Source: a virus
Reading direction: 5' to 3' (one strand)
Virus record (IMG/VR): IMGVR_UViG_3300042880_000061
Span: 1 to 31,418 of that record
DNA: 31,418 bases
A model generated the notes under the pieces. It did not search any database, was not told the DNA's origin, and was given only the letters and a program-made list of their open reading frames with translations. A program made the translations under genes and the position numbers. The number at the start of each line of letters is the position of its first letter. The first letter of the stretch is position 1. Shown one piece after another: positions 6,255-13,115 of this stretch.

Positions 6255-6379
6255 CGGCTGCGTGTATGAGCAGTTGCGGACTTTAACCACAAAACTTAAT
6301 TAAAAGCAGAAATTATGAATACACAAGAAACTTTATTTGAAACAAATAACCCGCAATTGCTTATACACGATGTTAGCGG
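6251..6379 (+). repeat. attC-like element 3
   Basis: Left core CTAAC (6251-6255) faces right core GTTAGCGG (6372-6379). GTGTATGAGCAGTTGCGG (6262-6279) pairs with CCGCAATTGCTTATACAC (6351-6368) over all 18 positions, 16 Watson-Crick and two G-T at the same relative places as in element 2. The loop carries the leader and ATG 6315. Cassette B begins GTTAGCGGT and ends ACCGCTAAC. Confidence 0.78.
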
Positions 6380-7031
6380 CTGTGCATTATTTCACGGAGA
6401 TTGTTTTTCTTTTTCAATACCTGAATACGATTATATAATAAGTGATTTGCCATACAATACAAAGTATGCAGATTGGGACAAAGGATTTAATGCCAATAAA
6501 TTTTTTGATATGAAAGCCAAAGGTTTTGTTTTGTTTGCGGTGCAACCATTAACAAGCGAACTGATTATGGCAAATAAAAAGCAATACAAGTATGATTTAG
6601 TTTGGAGTAAAAACTGCTACAAGAGTAATTCATTTAAAACAAGACCTGGCAGACAACACGAAACTATATTGATATTTGGGAATTTGCCATATAATGCTCA
6701 AATGACAAAAAGAACCGAAACAGAAATGCAAAGGTTGAATTATGAGCAAAGAAAAAAATATCAATACAAAAATCCTGGCAGCGTATTATTTTTTGATGCC
6801 ATAAACAACAGGAACGGAAATAGAACAGGACATCCCGCAGAAAAACCTTTGGATTTAATGGAATGGATTATTAAAACATTTACGAATGAAGGCGATACAA
6901 TATTTGACCCATTTATGGGAACTGGAACAACTGGCGTGGCTTGTCTGAAAAATAACAGAAAATTTATTGGCATTGAAAAGGAAAAACAATACTTCGATAT
7001 TGCCTCGGAGCGTCTTTTGCATTGCCGCTAA
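6315..7031 (+). CDS. Beta-class DNA methyltransferase, adenine-N6 or cytosine-N4 (cassette C)
   Basis: The 238-residue protein has motif IV as DLPY (44-47; usual DPPY) before motif I DPFMGTGTTG (198-207), the beta-class order, plus HPAEKP just upstream of motif I. It transfers methyl from S-adenosylmethionine to an exocyclic amine; DLPY is an accepted variant. Residues 1-19 (MNTQETLFETNNPQLLIHD) are encoded by attC-like element 3, and recognisable methyltransferase sequence (ALFHGDCFSF) starts immediately after the crossover point G6372/T6373, so the enzyme itself lies in the cassette. The stop is in the GCCGCTAAC core of element 4. The gene is AT-rich. No cognate restriction enzyme is evident. 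Confidence 0.9.
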   Translation: MNTQETLFETNNPQLLIHDVSGCALFHGDCFSFSIPEYDYIISDLPYNTKYADWDKGFNANKFFDMKAKGFVLFAVQPLTSELIMANKKQYKYDLVWSKNCYKSNSFKTRPGRQHETILIFGNLPYNAQMTKRTETEMQRLNYEQRKKYQYKNPGSVLFFDAINNRNGNRTGHPAEKPLDLMEWIIKTFTNEGDTIFDPFMGTGTTGVACLKNNRKFIGIEKEKQYFDIASERLLHCR

Positions 7032-7066
7032 CGTGATGCTATACGCTACAAAATAGCGTATATCAT
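7024..7066 (+). repeat. Short attC-like element 4 / hairpin between convergent genes
   Basis: GCCGCTAAC (7024-7032) is the left core. TGCTATACGCTA (7037-7048) pairs with TAGCGTATATCA (7054-7065) with one mismatch and a CAAAA loop. No GTTA right core follows, as expected if the last cassette joins non-attC DNA. The hairpin might also limit read-through between the convergent genes, although there is no T-run. Confidence 0.5.
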
Positions 7067-7077
7067 ACCAAACACAC

Positions 7078-7518
7078 CTACGGATTGACGATAAGGATCT
7101 TATCCAACCCCGTGAACCTACAATCGCAATGCAGCCAAGTTGGTGTGAACGAGGTATTTTCGATGGTGGTGCAAATTTGTCGCTGGATCAGATAGTTTTC
7201 ATATTCCTTGATCACTGACAACACCTGCTTCGGTGTAGCTCCTGCGCATTTGATGTCAACGGCACGCCCGTACTTGTGTTGCGACCACTTGGCGCCCGTG
7301 GTTGTGTTGAACACGCGCAAGCCACTCTCACGATATTGACCGCCCGTTGCCCAGTTGTTGATCGTGATGGGCTTGCCAAGGGTTTCACGAAGCCACTGAG
7401 CGAAGATGATGATGCGATGATCCATCAGCAAGATGGACTTATCACCACGGGCCGCGTATGTGGATGGATCGATGAACTCATCCAAAAAAAAGTTTGGAGT
7501 GACTTGGATGCGTTTCAT
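7078..7518 (-). CDS. Endolysin, peptidase M15 family
   Basis: The 146-residue protein carries the M15 zinc-peptidase signature SQHKYGRAVD (79-88), with His and Asp ligands, and a second histidine in TWLHCD (127-132). Members cleave peptide cross-links in peptidoglycan, and in phages act as endolysins. No signal peptide is seen, so a holin must let it out; two candidate holins lie directly upstream (7515-8386). It overlaps the upstream gene by 4 bases. It is the last gene of the minus-strand block and faces the methyltransferase cassette. Confidence 0.87.
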   Translation of the reverse strand: MKRIQVTPNFFLDEFIDPSTYAARGDKSILLMDHRIIIFAQWLRETLGKPITINNWATGGQYRESGLRVFNTTTGAKWSQHKYGRAVDIKCAGATPKQVLSVIKEYENYLIQRQICTTIENTSFTPTWLHCDCRFTGLDKILIVNP

Positions 7519-8060
7519 TTCATTTGTCTGATGGTTTCATCCTTCATGCGCGAGGTCTTAGTTGTACCAAGGTAGTAAGCGAAGGCCATGCCAGCGAACG
7601 TGAAAACCTGCCCAACTCCCATGTTGAATAAATCCTTTTTTTCCTGTGGAACAATGGGTCCAAAGGCAAGGAAAGCAAATGCACCAATATACATGGCAAG
7701 TGCAGTGATTACTGCTGCGCCCATAAGCCAATCGCGCTTGCCTCCGTTTGTTTTCATGAACTCTACCTCACGTGAACGGGCCGACTGCTTATCCTCCACT
7801 TCCAATTTGAAAGTTTCCATTTCTAGTCGCAAGAAGTCCATCTCAAACTCATGGCGCATACGCTCAAACTCGATGGCCAGTGCCTGCACCTGCGCGTCAT
7901 TCTCCTTGCGATCATTGAGTAGTTCGCCCACCTTTTCGATGGCGCCTATGCCCGTCACATCACCCACGATCTCCAGCACATCACCTGCCACGGGTTTGAT
8001 CTTTTCGGTGACGAACTTCCAGAACTTTGTGTCCTTAAATGGTTTTTTCTTTTCGCTCAT
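7515..8060 (-). CDS. Holin-like membrane protein (3TM-holin type)
   Basis: In this 181-residue protein, an N-terminal amphipathic part (PVAGDVLEIVGDVTGIG) and a charged coiled-coil region (about 55-105) are followed by two hydrophobic segments, WLMGAAVITALAMYIGAFAF and VFTFAGMAFAYYLGTT. This matches the layout of three-transmembrane phage holins, which have a charged middle and a hydrophobic C-terminus. It would form the membrane lesion that releases the endolysin encoded immediately downstream (4-base overlap). The upstream membrane protein is a second candidate, so which one acts as the holin is not decided by sequence. Confidence 0.65.
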   Translation of the reverse strand: MSEKKKPFKDTKFWKFVTEKIKPVAGDVLEIVGDVTGIGAIEKVGELLNDRKENDAQVQALAIEFERMRHEFEMDFLRLEMETFKLEVEDKQSARSREVEFMKTNGGKRDWLMGAAVITALAMYIGAFAFLAFGPIVPQEKKDLFNMGVGQVFTFAGMAFAYYLGTTKTSRMKDETIRQMK

Positions 8061-8386
8061 TTCTTAGATATAAAAATGTTTATGATCTTTTCAAATATCG
8101 CTTTGTAATTTTGGGCAAGGTAGATATTGATCTTCTCTCCTAGCAGCGTAGCGAGGCCCACAACGAGCGATGAGCCGAATGGTGAGTAGTTCATCCACAC
8201 GCAATACATGCCAGCCATCCATGCCCAAAAGAGTGACACACCTACGATGGCAATCCACGCAAACCATGATAGCTTCCTACGCATGAGGATTTCGTTTGAT
8301 ATCTTGGCAATCGTAGCGACCGCCGCGCTCATTATTACGGCCCCGAATTTTGTGAAGAATTGATGCAGTTCATCGAGGAGTTGCAT
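8057..8386 (-). CDS. Membrane protein, second holin candidate
   Basis: The 109-residue protein has about three transmembrane segments: FGAVIMSAAVATIAKIS, WFAWIAIVGVSLFWAWMAGM and FGSSLVVGLATLLGEK. It has a positively charged C-terminus (IFISKK). Small size, three membrane spans and its place between another membrane protein and the endolysin suggest a holin or antiholin. It overlaps the next gene by 4 bases and the upstream one by 17. No specific family is assigned. Confidence 0.6.
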   Translation of the reverse strand: MQLLDELHQFFTKFGAVIMSAAVATIAKISNEILMRRKLSWFAWIAIVGVSLFWAWMAGMYCVWMNYSPFGSSLVVGLATLLGEKINIYLAQNYKAIFEKIINIFISKK

Positions 8387-8729
8387 AGATGTTTCTCGTG
8401 ATTTTGAAGGTGTAGTAAATAGTGAGCCCGATCAGTATTACATACTCGTTAACCCCTATCTGATTAGGATTAAAGAAAAGTTCATCCAATAGATTGTTGA
8501 CGCTTAAAGCAAACATAAAGGCCGCCCATTCACGGAAGCAGCCCGTTGTCAATAATGCTAGTGAAAGCATGGTGAATGATTTGGCGATTGCGTCGCAGAT
8601 CGTCCATAAATTGTTGGCATGGATTTTCTCAGTTTCAGAGGCTTCCAATGCAAAGGCAATACAGGTATCACCATACACCCATAGGATGCAGGCAATCAGC
8701 GTCAACGTAAATGCATACACTTGATTCAT
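8370..8729 (-). CDS. Polytopic membrane protein of the lysis region
   Basis: The 119-residue protein has hydrophobic stretches at the N-terminus (VYAFTLTLIACILWVYGDT), in the middle (FTMLSLALLTTGCFREWAAF) and near the C-terminus (YVILIGLTIYYTFKIT), three to four spans in total. The ATG overlaps the stop of the small upstream ORF by one base (TAATG on the minus strand), implying coupled translation. It probably belongs to the lysis functions by location; no family is recognised. Confidence 0.6.
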   Translation of the reverse strand: MNQVYAFTLTLIACILWVYGDTCIAFALEASETEKIHANNLWTICDAIAKSFTMLSLALLTTGCFREWAAFMFALSVNNLLDELFFNPNQIGVNEYVILIGLTIYYTFKITRNIYATPR

Positions 8730-8845
8730 TATTTTATGATATTATTTGTGTTTTGATTTTTGCCGTCTAATTGCTTTTTGTCAAGGTAAACCCTGAGCTT
8801 TGCAGCGAGTTTCTCATCGCGCTGCCTATTGTTTTTCTTTACCAT
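8729..8845 (-). CDS. 38-residue basic protein, translationally coupled
   Basis: This small ORF fits exactly between its neighbours. Its ATG (8845-8843) overlaps the stop of the neck-protein gene (ATGGTAA on the minus strand), and its TAA (8731-8729) shares one base with the ATG of the next gene. The product starts MVKKNNRQRDEKLAAKLRV and is strongly basic and helical. Both junctions suggest a real coupled gene. Function unknown. Confidence 0.6.
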   Translation of the reverse strand: MVKKNNRQRDEKLAAKLRVYLDKKQLDGKNQNTNNIIK

Positions 8846-9402
8846 CTGTCAATCATGTTACGTGGGTATCTGATCACATTATTACCCATCGCATGGTTAT
8901 TGTCACTAAGCATAAACGGAAGGTGTCTGTTGGCCGTCGGGAATTGATCGCTGCCCGTGTTGGTATTCAGCTCAGGAAACAATGACGGGTTATCGCAAAT
9001 GTAGTCTTGCAATCTTTGAGCGTAGAAGCGCGAGTTCTTCTTAGCGTCCTCGATCCTGCGATTCATCTCACTCATACCCACCGCTGATGTGTTCTCGCTA
9101 TTGTGCTGGGCGATCGATCCATTGTCGATCTTGTAATTGAGCGATGGCAGCATCTCCTGATAAGTGAACCACACAAGTGCTGGCCTCATGTAGTCATTGC
9201 GAAGGATTAGATAGTTGCCTGTGATTGATCCATCGTCGGAATCCTCTTTGATTTTGTTCATCAAGTCGGTGCCAATCAGTGGCTCGATCCACATATCCTG
9301 CGCCAATCGAATGTATGGTGTGACTTTGGAAGCCTCCACCGATGTGTTGACGTCTGTGTTTTGGTACAGATAGTCGGGTGATATTAGGAGTATTTGTGCC
9401 AT
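8839..9402 (-). CDS. Neck / head-tail connector protein (DUF6712-like)
   Basis: The 187-residue product starts at MAQILLISPDYLYQN; the longer reading from 9471 lies within the portal gene. An N-terminal strand, then ASKVTPYIRLAQDMWIEPLIG, TDLMNKIKE and a C-terminal IEDAKKNSRFYAQRLQDYI helix resemble DUF6712, a family I know from Bacteroidota phages next to portal genes and likely to act in head completion. It begins 2 bases downstream of the portal stop. The family call is from memory. Confidence 0.65.
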   Translation of the reverse strand: MAQILLISPDYLYQNTDVNTSVEASKVTPYIRLAQDMWIEPLIGTDLMNKIKEDSDDGSITGNYLILRNDYMRPALVWFTYQEMLPSLNYKIDNGSIAQHNSENTSAVGMSEMNRRIEDAKKNSRFYAQRLQDYICDNPSLFPELNTNTGSDQFPTANRHLPFMLSDNNHAMGNNVIRYPRNMIDRW

Positions 9403-9404
9403 GG

Positions 9405-11147
9405 TTATGGTCGTGGGTTTTTGTATCCGTTGTTGGGCATATCGATTGGACGAGTGGATGCCTCCGCCCAATATTGTGCATCCTTAAATTCAAAGCCTTT
9501 CTTTTCTGCGCTGGCTTGACTGATTCGCTCATCGTTTTCAAGTCCTTTGTTGGGTAGGAATTTGCCGTTCTCACGTTTGCGCATGAAGGTCTGCCTTGTC
9601 CAAAAGTGGTGGCAATTCGCACCGCCCTTGTAAAGGAAAATGGAGTAGGTACTTTCACCTTTGGCGGCAAATTCGCTATTGATACCATCGTCACCCATGC
9701 GGATGATGTCCTCATACCGGTAAACCACACCTGCTTTGGATGCGGCCACCATGTTTTTGCAGAAGATCCGTGAGTTATCCGACAAAGCAGTGGAGTATCT
9801 GTATCTTACTTTGATCAATCCTGCATCGTTCTTAGACTTTGCGTCAGGATCTGCAAACCTCTTGAATAGTTTGACCGCTGAAAGTTCCTCGTCCGCCACG
9901 GGCTCGCCCTCCACCACTTCTTCATTCACTAGGTCGTAAAGCTCCATGTCGATCACCTCTCCTTTGTCTTGCAGGTAATTGAGCCATGCCACCTCTTGCT
10001 CCTCTGTCATGTCCATTTTAGCCGACAAATTAGCGTGTTGTTTTAACACGGGAGCGACAGGTGCAACGGGTTCGGTTGGTTTCACCTCAGTTGCTCCGAG
10101 TATGTTGTTCGGAATAATCACAAGGCCGCTGATATTGAGCGCTTCCTCAAGTGAATCGATGATCACTCGCTGCATTGGTTCAATCACGTTGGCCATGAAG
10201 ATCTCCAAACCTTGGCGCATTTCGTCCGCGTTGGAGCTGAATCCATCACCGCCATACTTTATACCAAAAAGAAGGGGTGTTGTGATCAAATGGCCCACAA
10301 GGATCTTCTCTGTGGCCGTTCGGTTCAATAGGTCATATTGCTTATCCGCATCATTGAGCTGGTAGGTCACGATGTCGGGCTTCTGTTGGTCAGGCTCATT
10401 GAACAACACCACCATTTTGCCTGCATTGCTCGCTCCCGTTGCGCCTTGCAATTCGCGCTTCATTGCTTGCTTAGCATCCTCGTCGGGTGTGCCGTTGAAT
10501 AGCGACACGATTGTGCCGGGCGCAAAGTTGTTGAGGATATTTGAAACGTGGAAAACACTGATCTGTCGATCGAGTTCAATATAGTTGATGCAGGACTTGT
10601 ACGACGGCTGCGGATAGTACACCGATGTGGTTTCATCGAGGAAACTGATCTTCACAAATCGCTTCACCTCTCCACTATTAAGTGGAATGTGCACGGGTTC
10701 GTTGATCTTCTTGCGATACTGCGCCCAATTCTTGGAATAATAGATACCCGTCACGTTGCTATTCTCATCCACGGCAAGCCTGCAATTTTCAAATGGCAAG
10801 TGTGTCACCTTCACCACTTCATCACTTCCAAGCGCCTTGATGCACTCCACGTAAAAGCCACCATAAAGCGACATATCCGATGCCACAGACGGCAAGATGC
10901 GACTGAGCCTATCGGTGTTGTATGTAGGAAGTGGTGCAAACCCTTTGCCAGCAATCATACGGGCCACTCCCTTCACGATTGCACCATGAACGGGTGAAGT
11001 GTCCGCAAGTTCTTTGAGATAAGTGGGGTATAGGTTGTCATCACCAAAGCTGAGCCATCCACTGCGCTCAATCTTTTCACTCGACGCCACGGGTTGGTAC
11101 TGAGCAAGCTCCACACGCGACACTCTTATATTTTTATTCGGTTCCAT
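9405..11147 (-). CDS. Portal protein with C-terminal extension
   Basis: The 580-residue protein has portal-like features: GWLSFGDDNLYPTYLKEL near 30-47, a helix-rich core, FAPGTIVSLFNGTPDEDAK (a clip/stem-type region), then ILVGHLITTPLLFGIK and FSSNADEMRQGLEIFMANVI (stem/crown). It would form the dodecameric DNA gate of the procapsid. After about residue 430 comes a separate domain (KVRYRYSTALSDNSRIFCKNM, then ANCHHFWTRQ) that also follows portals in other Bacteroidota phages, in my recollection, and may be a minor head protein fused to the portal. The gene overlaps the upstream gene by one base, and the neck gene follows. Confidence 0.78.
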   Translation of the reverse strand: MEPNKNIRVSRVELAQYQPVASSEKIERSGWLSFGDDNLYPTYLKELADTSPVHGAIVKGVARMIAGKGFAPLPTYNTDRLSRILPSVASDMSLYGGFYVECIKALGSDEVVKVTHLPFENCRLAVDENSNVTGIYYSKNWAQYRKKINEPVHIPLNSGEVKRFVKISFLDETTSVYYPQPSYKSCINYIELDRQISVFHVSNILNNFAPGTIVSLFNGTPDEDAKQAMKRELQGATGASNAGKMVVLFNEPDQQKPDIVTYQLNDADKQYDLLNRTATEKILVGHLITTPLLFGIKYGGDGFSSNADEMRQGLEIFMANVIEPMQRVIIDSLEEALNISGLVIIPNNILGATEVKPTEPVAPVAPVLKQHANLSAKMDMTEEQEVAWLNYLQDKGEVIDMELYDLVNEEVVEGEPVADEELSAVKLFKRFADPDAKSKNDAGLIKVRYRYSTALSDNSRIFCKNMVAASKAGVVYRYEDIIRMGDDGINSEFAAKGESTYSIFLYKGGANCHHFWTRQTFMRKRENGKFLPNKGLENDERISQASAEKKGFEFKDAQYWAEASTRPIDMPNNGYKNPRP

Positions 11148-11536
11148 TAGTCGATTATCTTGATTGTTTGTTGACCTTGTATCACTTCAAATTGGTCGTT
11201 TGTGTTTTTGATGATCAACGTGCCACGCTCCACAAGGCCAACGACCGAAGCATCGTTCGGGTTGATGTTACTCGATGAATTTTGACCATAAGCGTAGTAT
11301 TGATATGTGCCCGTGTTGGTCAGTCCAATCGTTGTCAAAGTGACCTCTGTGGCTCTTGCGTTCTCGTTTACCACATCGAGCACCTGCGCGAGGGTAGCGC
11401 CTTGCTGATCCACACCAACACCATCAAGCACAAGCACCAAAAGATAGTGAGTAAATGCCGTGGCATAGAATGATCTACCCTCATCGAGAGTGAAGTATGC
11501 AGTTTGATCTGCTTCGTTGTATTCAAGGTAAATCAT
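11147..11536 (-). CDS. Small structural protein upstream of portal
   Basis: The 129-residue product starts at MIYLEYNEADQTAYFTLDEG; the longer reading starts inside a terminator hairpin. It is an all-beta-looking sequence (YFTLDEG, HYLLVLVLDG, ATEVTLTTIG, GTLIIKNTNDQFEVI) with an acidic character. The position between the tail-tube-like gene and the portal suggests a head or neck accessory protein. No family is recognised. A hairpin terminator lies directly upstream, so it may head its own transcript or depend on read-through. Confidence 0.6.
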   Translation of the reverse strand: MIYLEYNEADQTAYFTLDEGRSFYATAFTHYLLVLVLDGVGVDQQGATLAQVLDVVNENARATEVTLTTIGLTNTGTYQYYAYGQNSSSNINPNDASVVGLVERGTLIIKNTNDQFEVIQGQQTIKIID

Positions 11537-11551
11537 CGTTGTAAATTTAAC

Positions 11552-11582
11552 AAAAAAGGTGGGCAATTTACCCACCCTTTTT
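11552..11582 (-). terminator. Intrinsic terminator after the tail-tube gene
   Basis: GGTGGG (11558-11563) and CCCACC (11571-11576) form a GC stem with a 7-base loop. On the minus strand the stem is followed by TTTTTT, and on the plus strand by TTTTT, so it can work both ways. It separates the capsid/tail-tube genes from portal and neck genes. Confidence 0.75.
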
Positions 11583-11602
11583 GCAATTAAACCACTATTT
11601 GA

Positions 11603-12145
11603 TTAGTACGCTGGAGAAACCGTTGCGTTTGCAATGTTGTCAAATGGCACGTCTGTGAATGGCTCCACAAATGCAGCCTGTGCGATGCACTCAGCGGTGA
11701 ATGTCAATGTGTGACCTACGAAGTCACCCTTCGCGCCACCTGCGGTGATCGATCCTGCAGTCACTTCCGCACCTTGATCCAATCCCATCATGTGGATTTT
11801 GTCGTTCATATCACGCACGAAGATCATCAAGCGTCTGTTGCGTACCATGTTGCCAAGTTCTACTCGGTAGGTAGGCAAAAGGTCAGCAAGTTGGATGGTC
11901 AACGTCTGTGTGAAGAACACCGATTGAGTGTCACTCGATGCGCTGATGTCTTGCGTGAAAACATTGGCGCTTGACTTCAATTCATATCGGTACAATGTAG
12001 CCGCATCGAAGTCAGTCACCTGACCGCCTGCGTCGTATGTCAAAGAATCCTGAAGAACTCTCCAATCAGCGAAGAACACCTCTTTGATGCCCCCCACTTG
12101 GTTTTTGCAGTCTAAAATTCTGCCTGTCGTTAATGCGCACGCCAT
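11603..12145 (-). CDS. Tail-tube-like structural protein
   Basis: The 180-residue product starts MACALTTGRILDCKNQVGGIKEV and contains beta strands such as TLYRYELKSS, SVFFTQTLTIQLADL and HTLTFTAECIAQ. This all-beta organisation and placement right after the capsid gene fit a tail-tube subunit of the gpV/Hcp-like fold. From memory, similar proteins in Bacteroidota phages begin with a CxLTxGRxxxCK motif and are structural. It is 56 bases downstream of the capsid gene across a hairpin, and its own 3' end has a strong terminator. Confidence 0.6.
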   Translation of the reverse strand: MACALTTGRILDCKNQVGGIKEVFFADWRVLQDSLTYDAGGQVTDFDAATLYRYELKSSANVFTQDISASSDTQSVFFTQTLTIQLADLLPTYRVELGNMVRNRRLMIFVRDMNDKIHMMGLDQGAEVTAGSITAGGAKGDFVGHTLTFTAECIAQAAFVEPFTDVPFDNIANATVSPAY

Positions 12146-12163
12146 GGTTGTTGGGTATTATTA

Positions 12164-12189
12164 AACGGGGAGTTGTTACGCTCCCCGTT
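12164..12189 (-). terminator. GC-rich hairpin after the capsid gene
   Basis: AACGGGGAG (12164-12172) and CTCCCCGTT (12181-12189) form a perfect 9-bp stem with an 8-base loop. On the minus strand the following tract is TTTAATAAT, only weakly T-rich. Partial termination or mRNA 3'-end protection of the abundant capsid message is plausible. Confidence 0.55.
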
Positions 12190-12201
12190 ATTGGTTAATG
12201 A

Positions 12202-13095
12202 TTAAGGCTTGTAGAAAGCGATCTCGTTTCCACGTCCGTACTGAACGGCTGCAAAGAAGTCAGCACCGAAGTTCACGTTCTTAGCTCCTGTGATTGGACG
12301 CTGATCCAACACGAAGATGTTGTTCATGTCGCTTTCTTTGTTGGTACCGAACCACAAGTTCGATGCCTGCGCGAACACCATCACGTTGTCGCTCATACCC
12401 GGACACTCGATGATGTCGTATGAACCCTGCCATGTCATGCGGATTGCATCACCTGATTGGAACAAGTTGTTGTTACCAAGGGCTGATTGAGCGTTTCTCC
12501 AAGATTCTGCAACGTTGGATGCAACGTACAATTTTGGCTTCTCAGGAGAGCGACGAACGCGAACTGGCAATGTGGTGATGACCGTTGCCATTTCAGCAAT
12601 CACGTTTCCGTCTGTGATAGCCACGGGAGTAGCTACGTCAAGTACGGTTCCATCAGCGGTGAACAATGCTTCAAAGCCATCGAACGCACCTGCGCCAGCG
12701 GCACCCTGCCAAATCATTGTTTCCATGATTGCACCGATGTTGCCTGCCATGGTAGCGATCAATGCGTCAGCAACTGATCCAAGTTCGCCATTTTGTGCAG
12801 CAAGTGCTTCCCAATCTTGCAAGAAAGTCACCGTGCAAAGTTGACGCTGCATCTGCAAGTCAACCAAAGTCAACGTGCGCTCATCGATGTCAACGGTGCC
12901 CGTTGGTGTGAAGTCGCAAGTTTGATCTGCGAAGGTGGTCGCTGAATCTGTCAATCGACGCACTTTCAATTTGCCCGGTACGTTTTCTTTTACCGTGATG
13001 TGCTTTGTGGTTTCTGCTGCGAGAAACGCTTTGAGGTTCCATTCACCTGCGGCAACGCCTGCATAGGTGGTGGTGAGGTTTGTAGTTGTAGCCAT
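12202..13095 (-). CDS. Major capsid protein, HK97 fold
   Basis: The 297-residue product has features expected of an HK97-type shell protein: a mobile N-terminal arm, a strand-rich E-loop-like segment (KVRRLTDSATTFADQTCDFTP), a long helix (ELGSVADALIATMAGNIGAIME) and a C-terminal beta-rich A/P domain (PKLYVASNVAESWRNAQSAL, then NLWFGTNKES). The typical size and position, directly after a scaffold-like coiled-coil gene and before a tail-tube-like gene, support it. The processing protease candidate (XkdF-like) lies 4 kb upstream in the minus-strand order. Confidence 0.8.
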   Translation of the reverse strand: MATTTNLTTTYAGVAAGEWNLKAFLAAETTKHITVKENVPGKLKVRRLTDSATTFADQTCDFTPTGTVDIDERTLTLVDLQMQRQLCTVTFLQDWEALAAQNGELGSVADALIATMAGNIGAIMETMIWQGAAGAGAFDGFEALFTADGTVLDVATPVAITDGNVIAEMATVITTLPVRVRRSPEKPKLYVASNVAESWRNAQSALGNNNLFQSGDAIRMTWQGSYDIIECPGMSDNVMVFAQASNLWFGTNKESDMNNIFVLDQRPITGAKNVNFGADFFAAVQYGRGNEIAFYKP

Positions 13096-13115
13096 TATGC
13101 TCTTTTTTTTCTTTG

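Noticed and set aside
7588-8067. 159-codon plus-strand ORF opposite the holin-like gene
   Set aside because: Ser-rich antisense product without domains; the minus strand encodes a coherent membrane protein with operon overlaps.
9736-10997. Plus-strand ORFs of 67-149 codons over the portal gene
   Set aside because: Low-complexity Ser/Ala-rich translations typical of antisense to a long coding frame.
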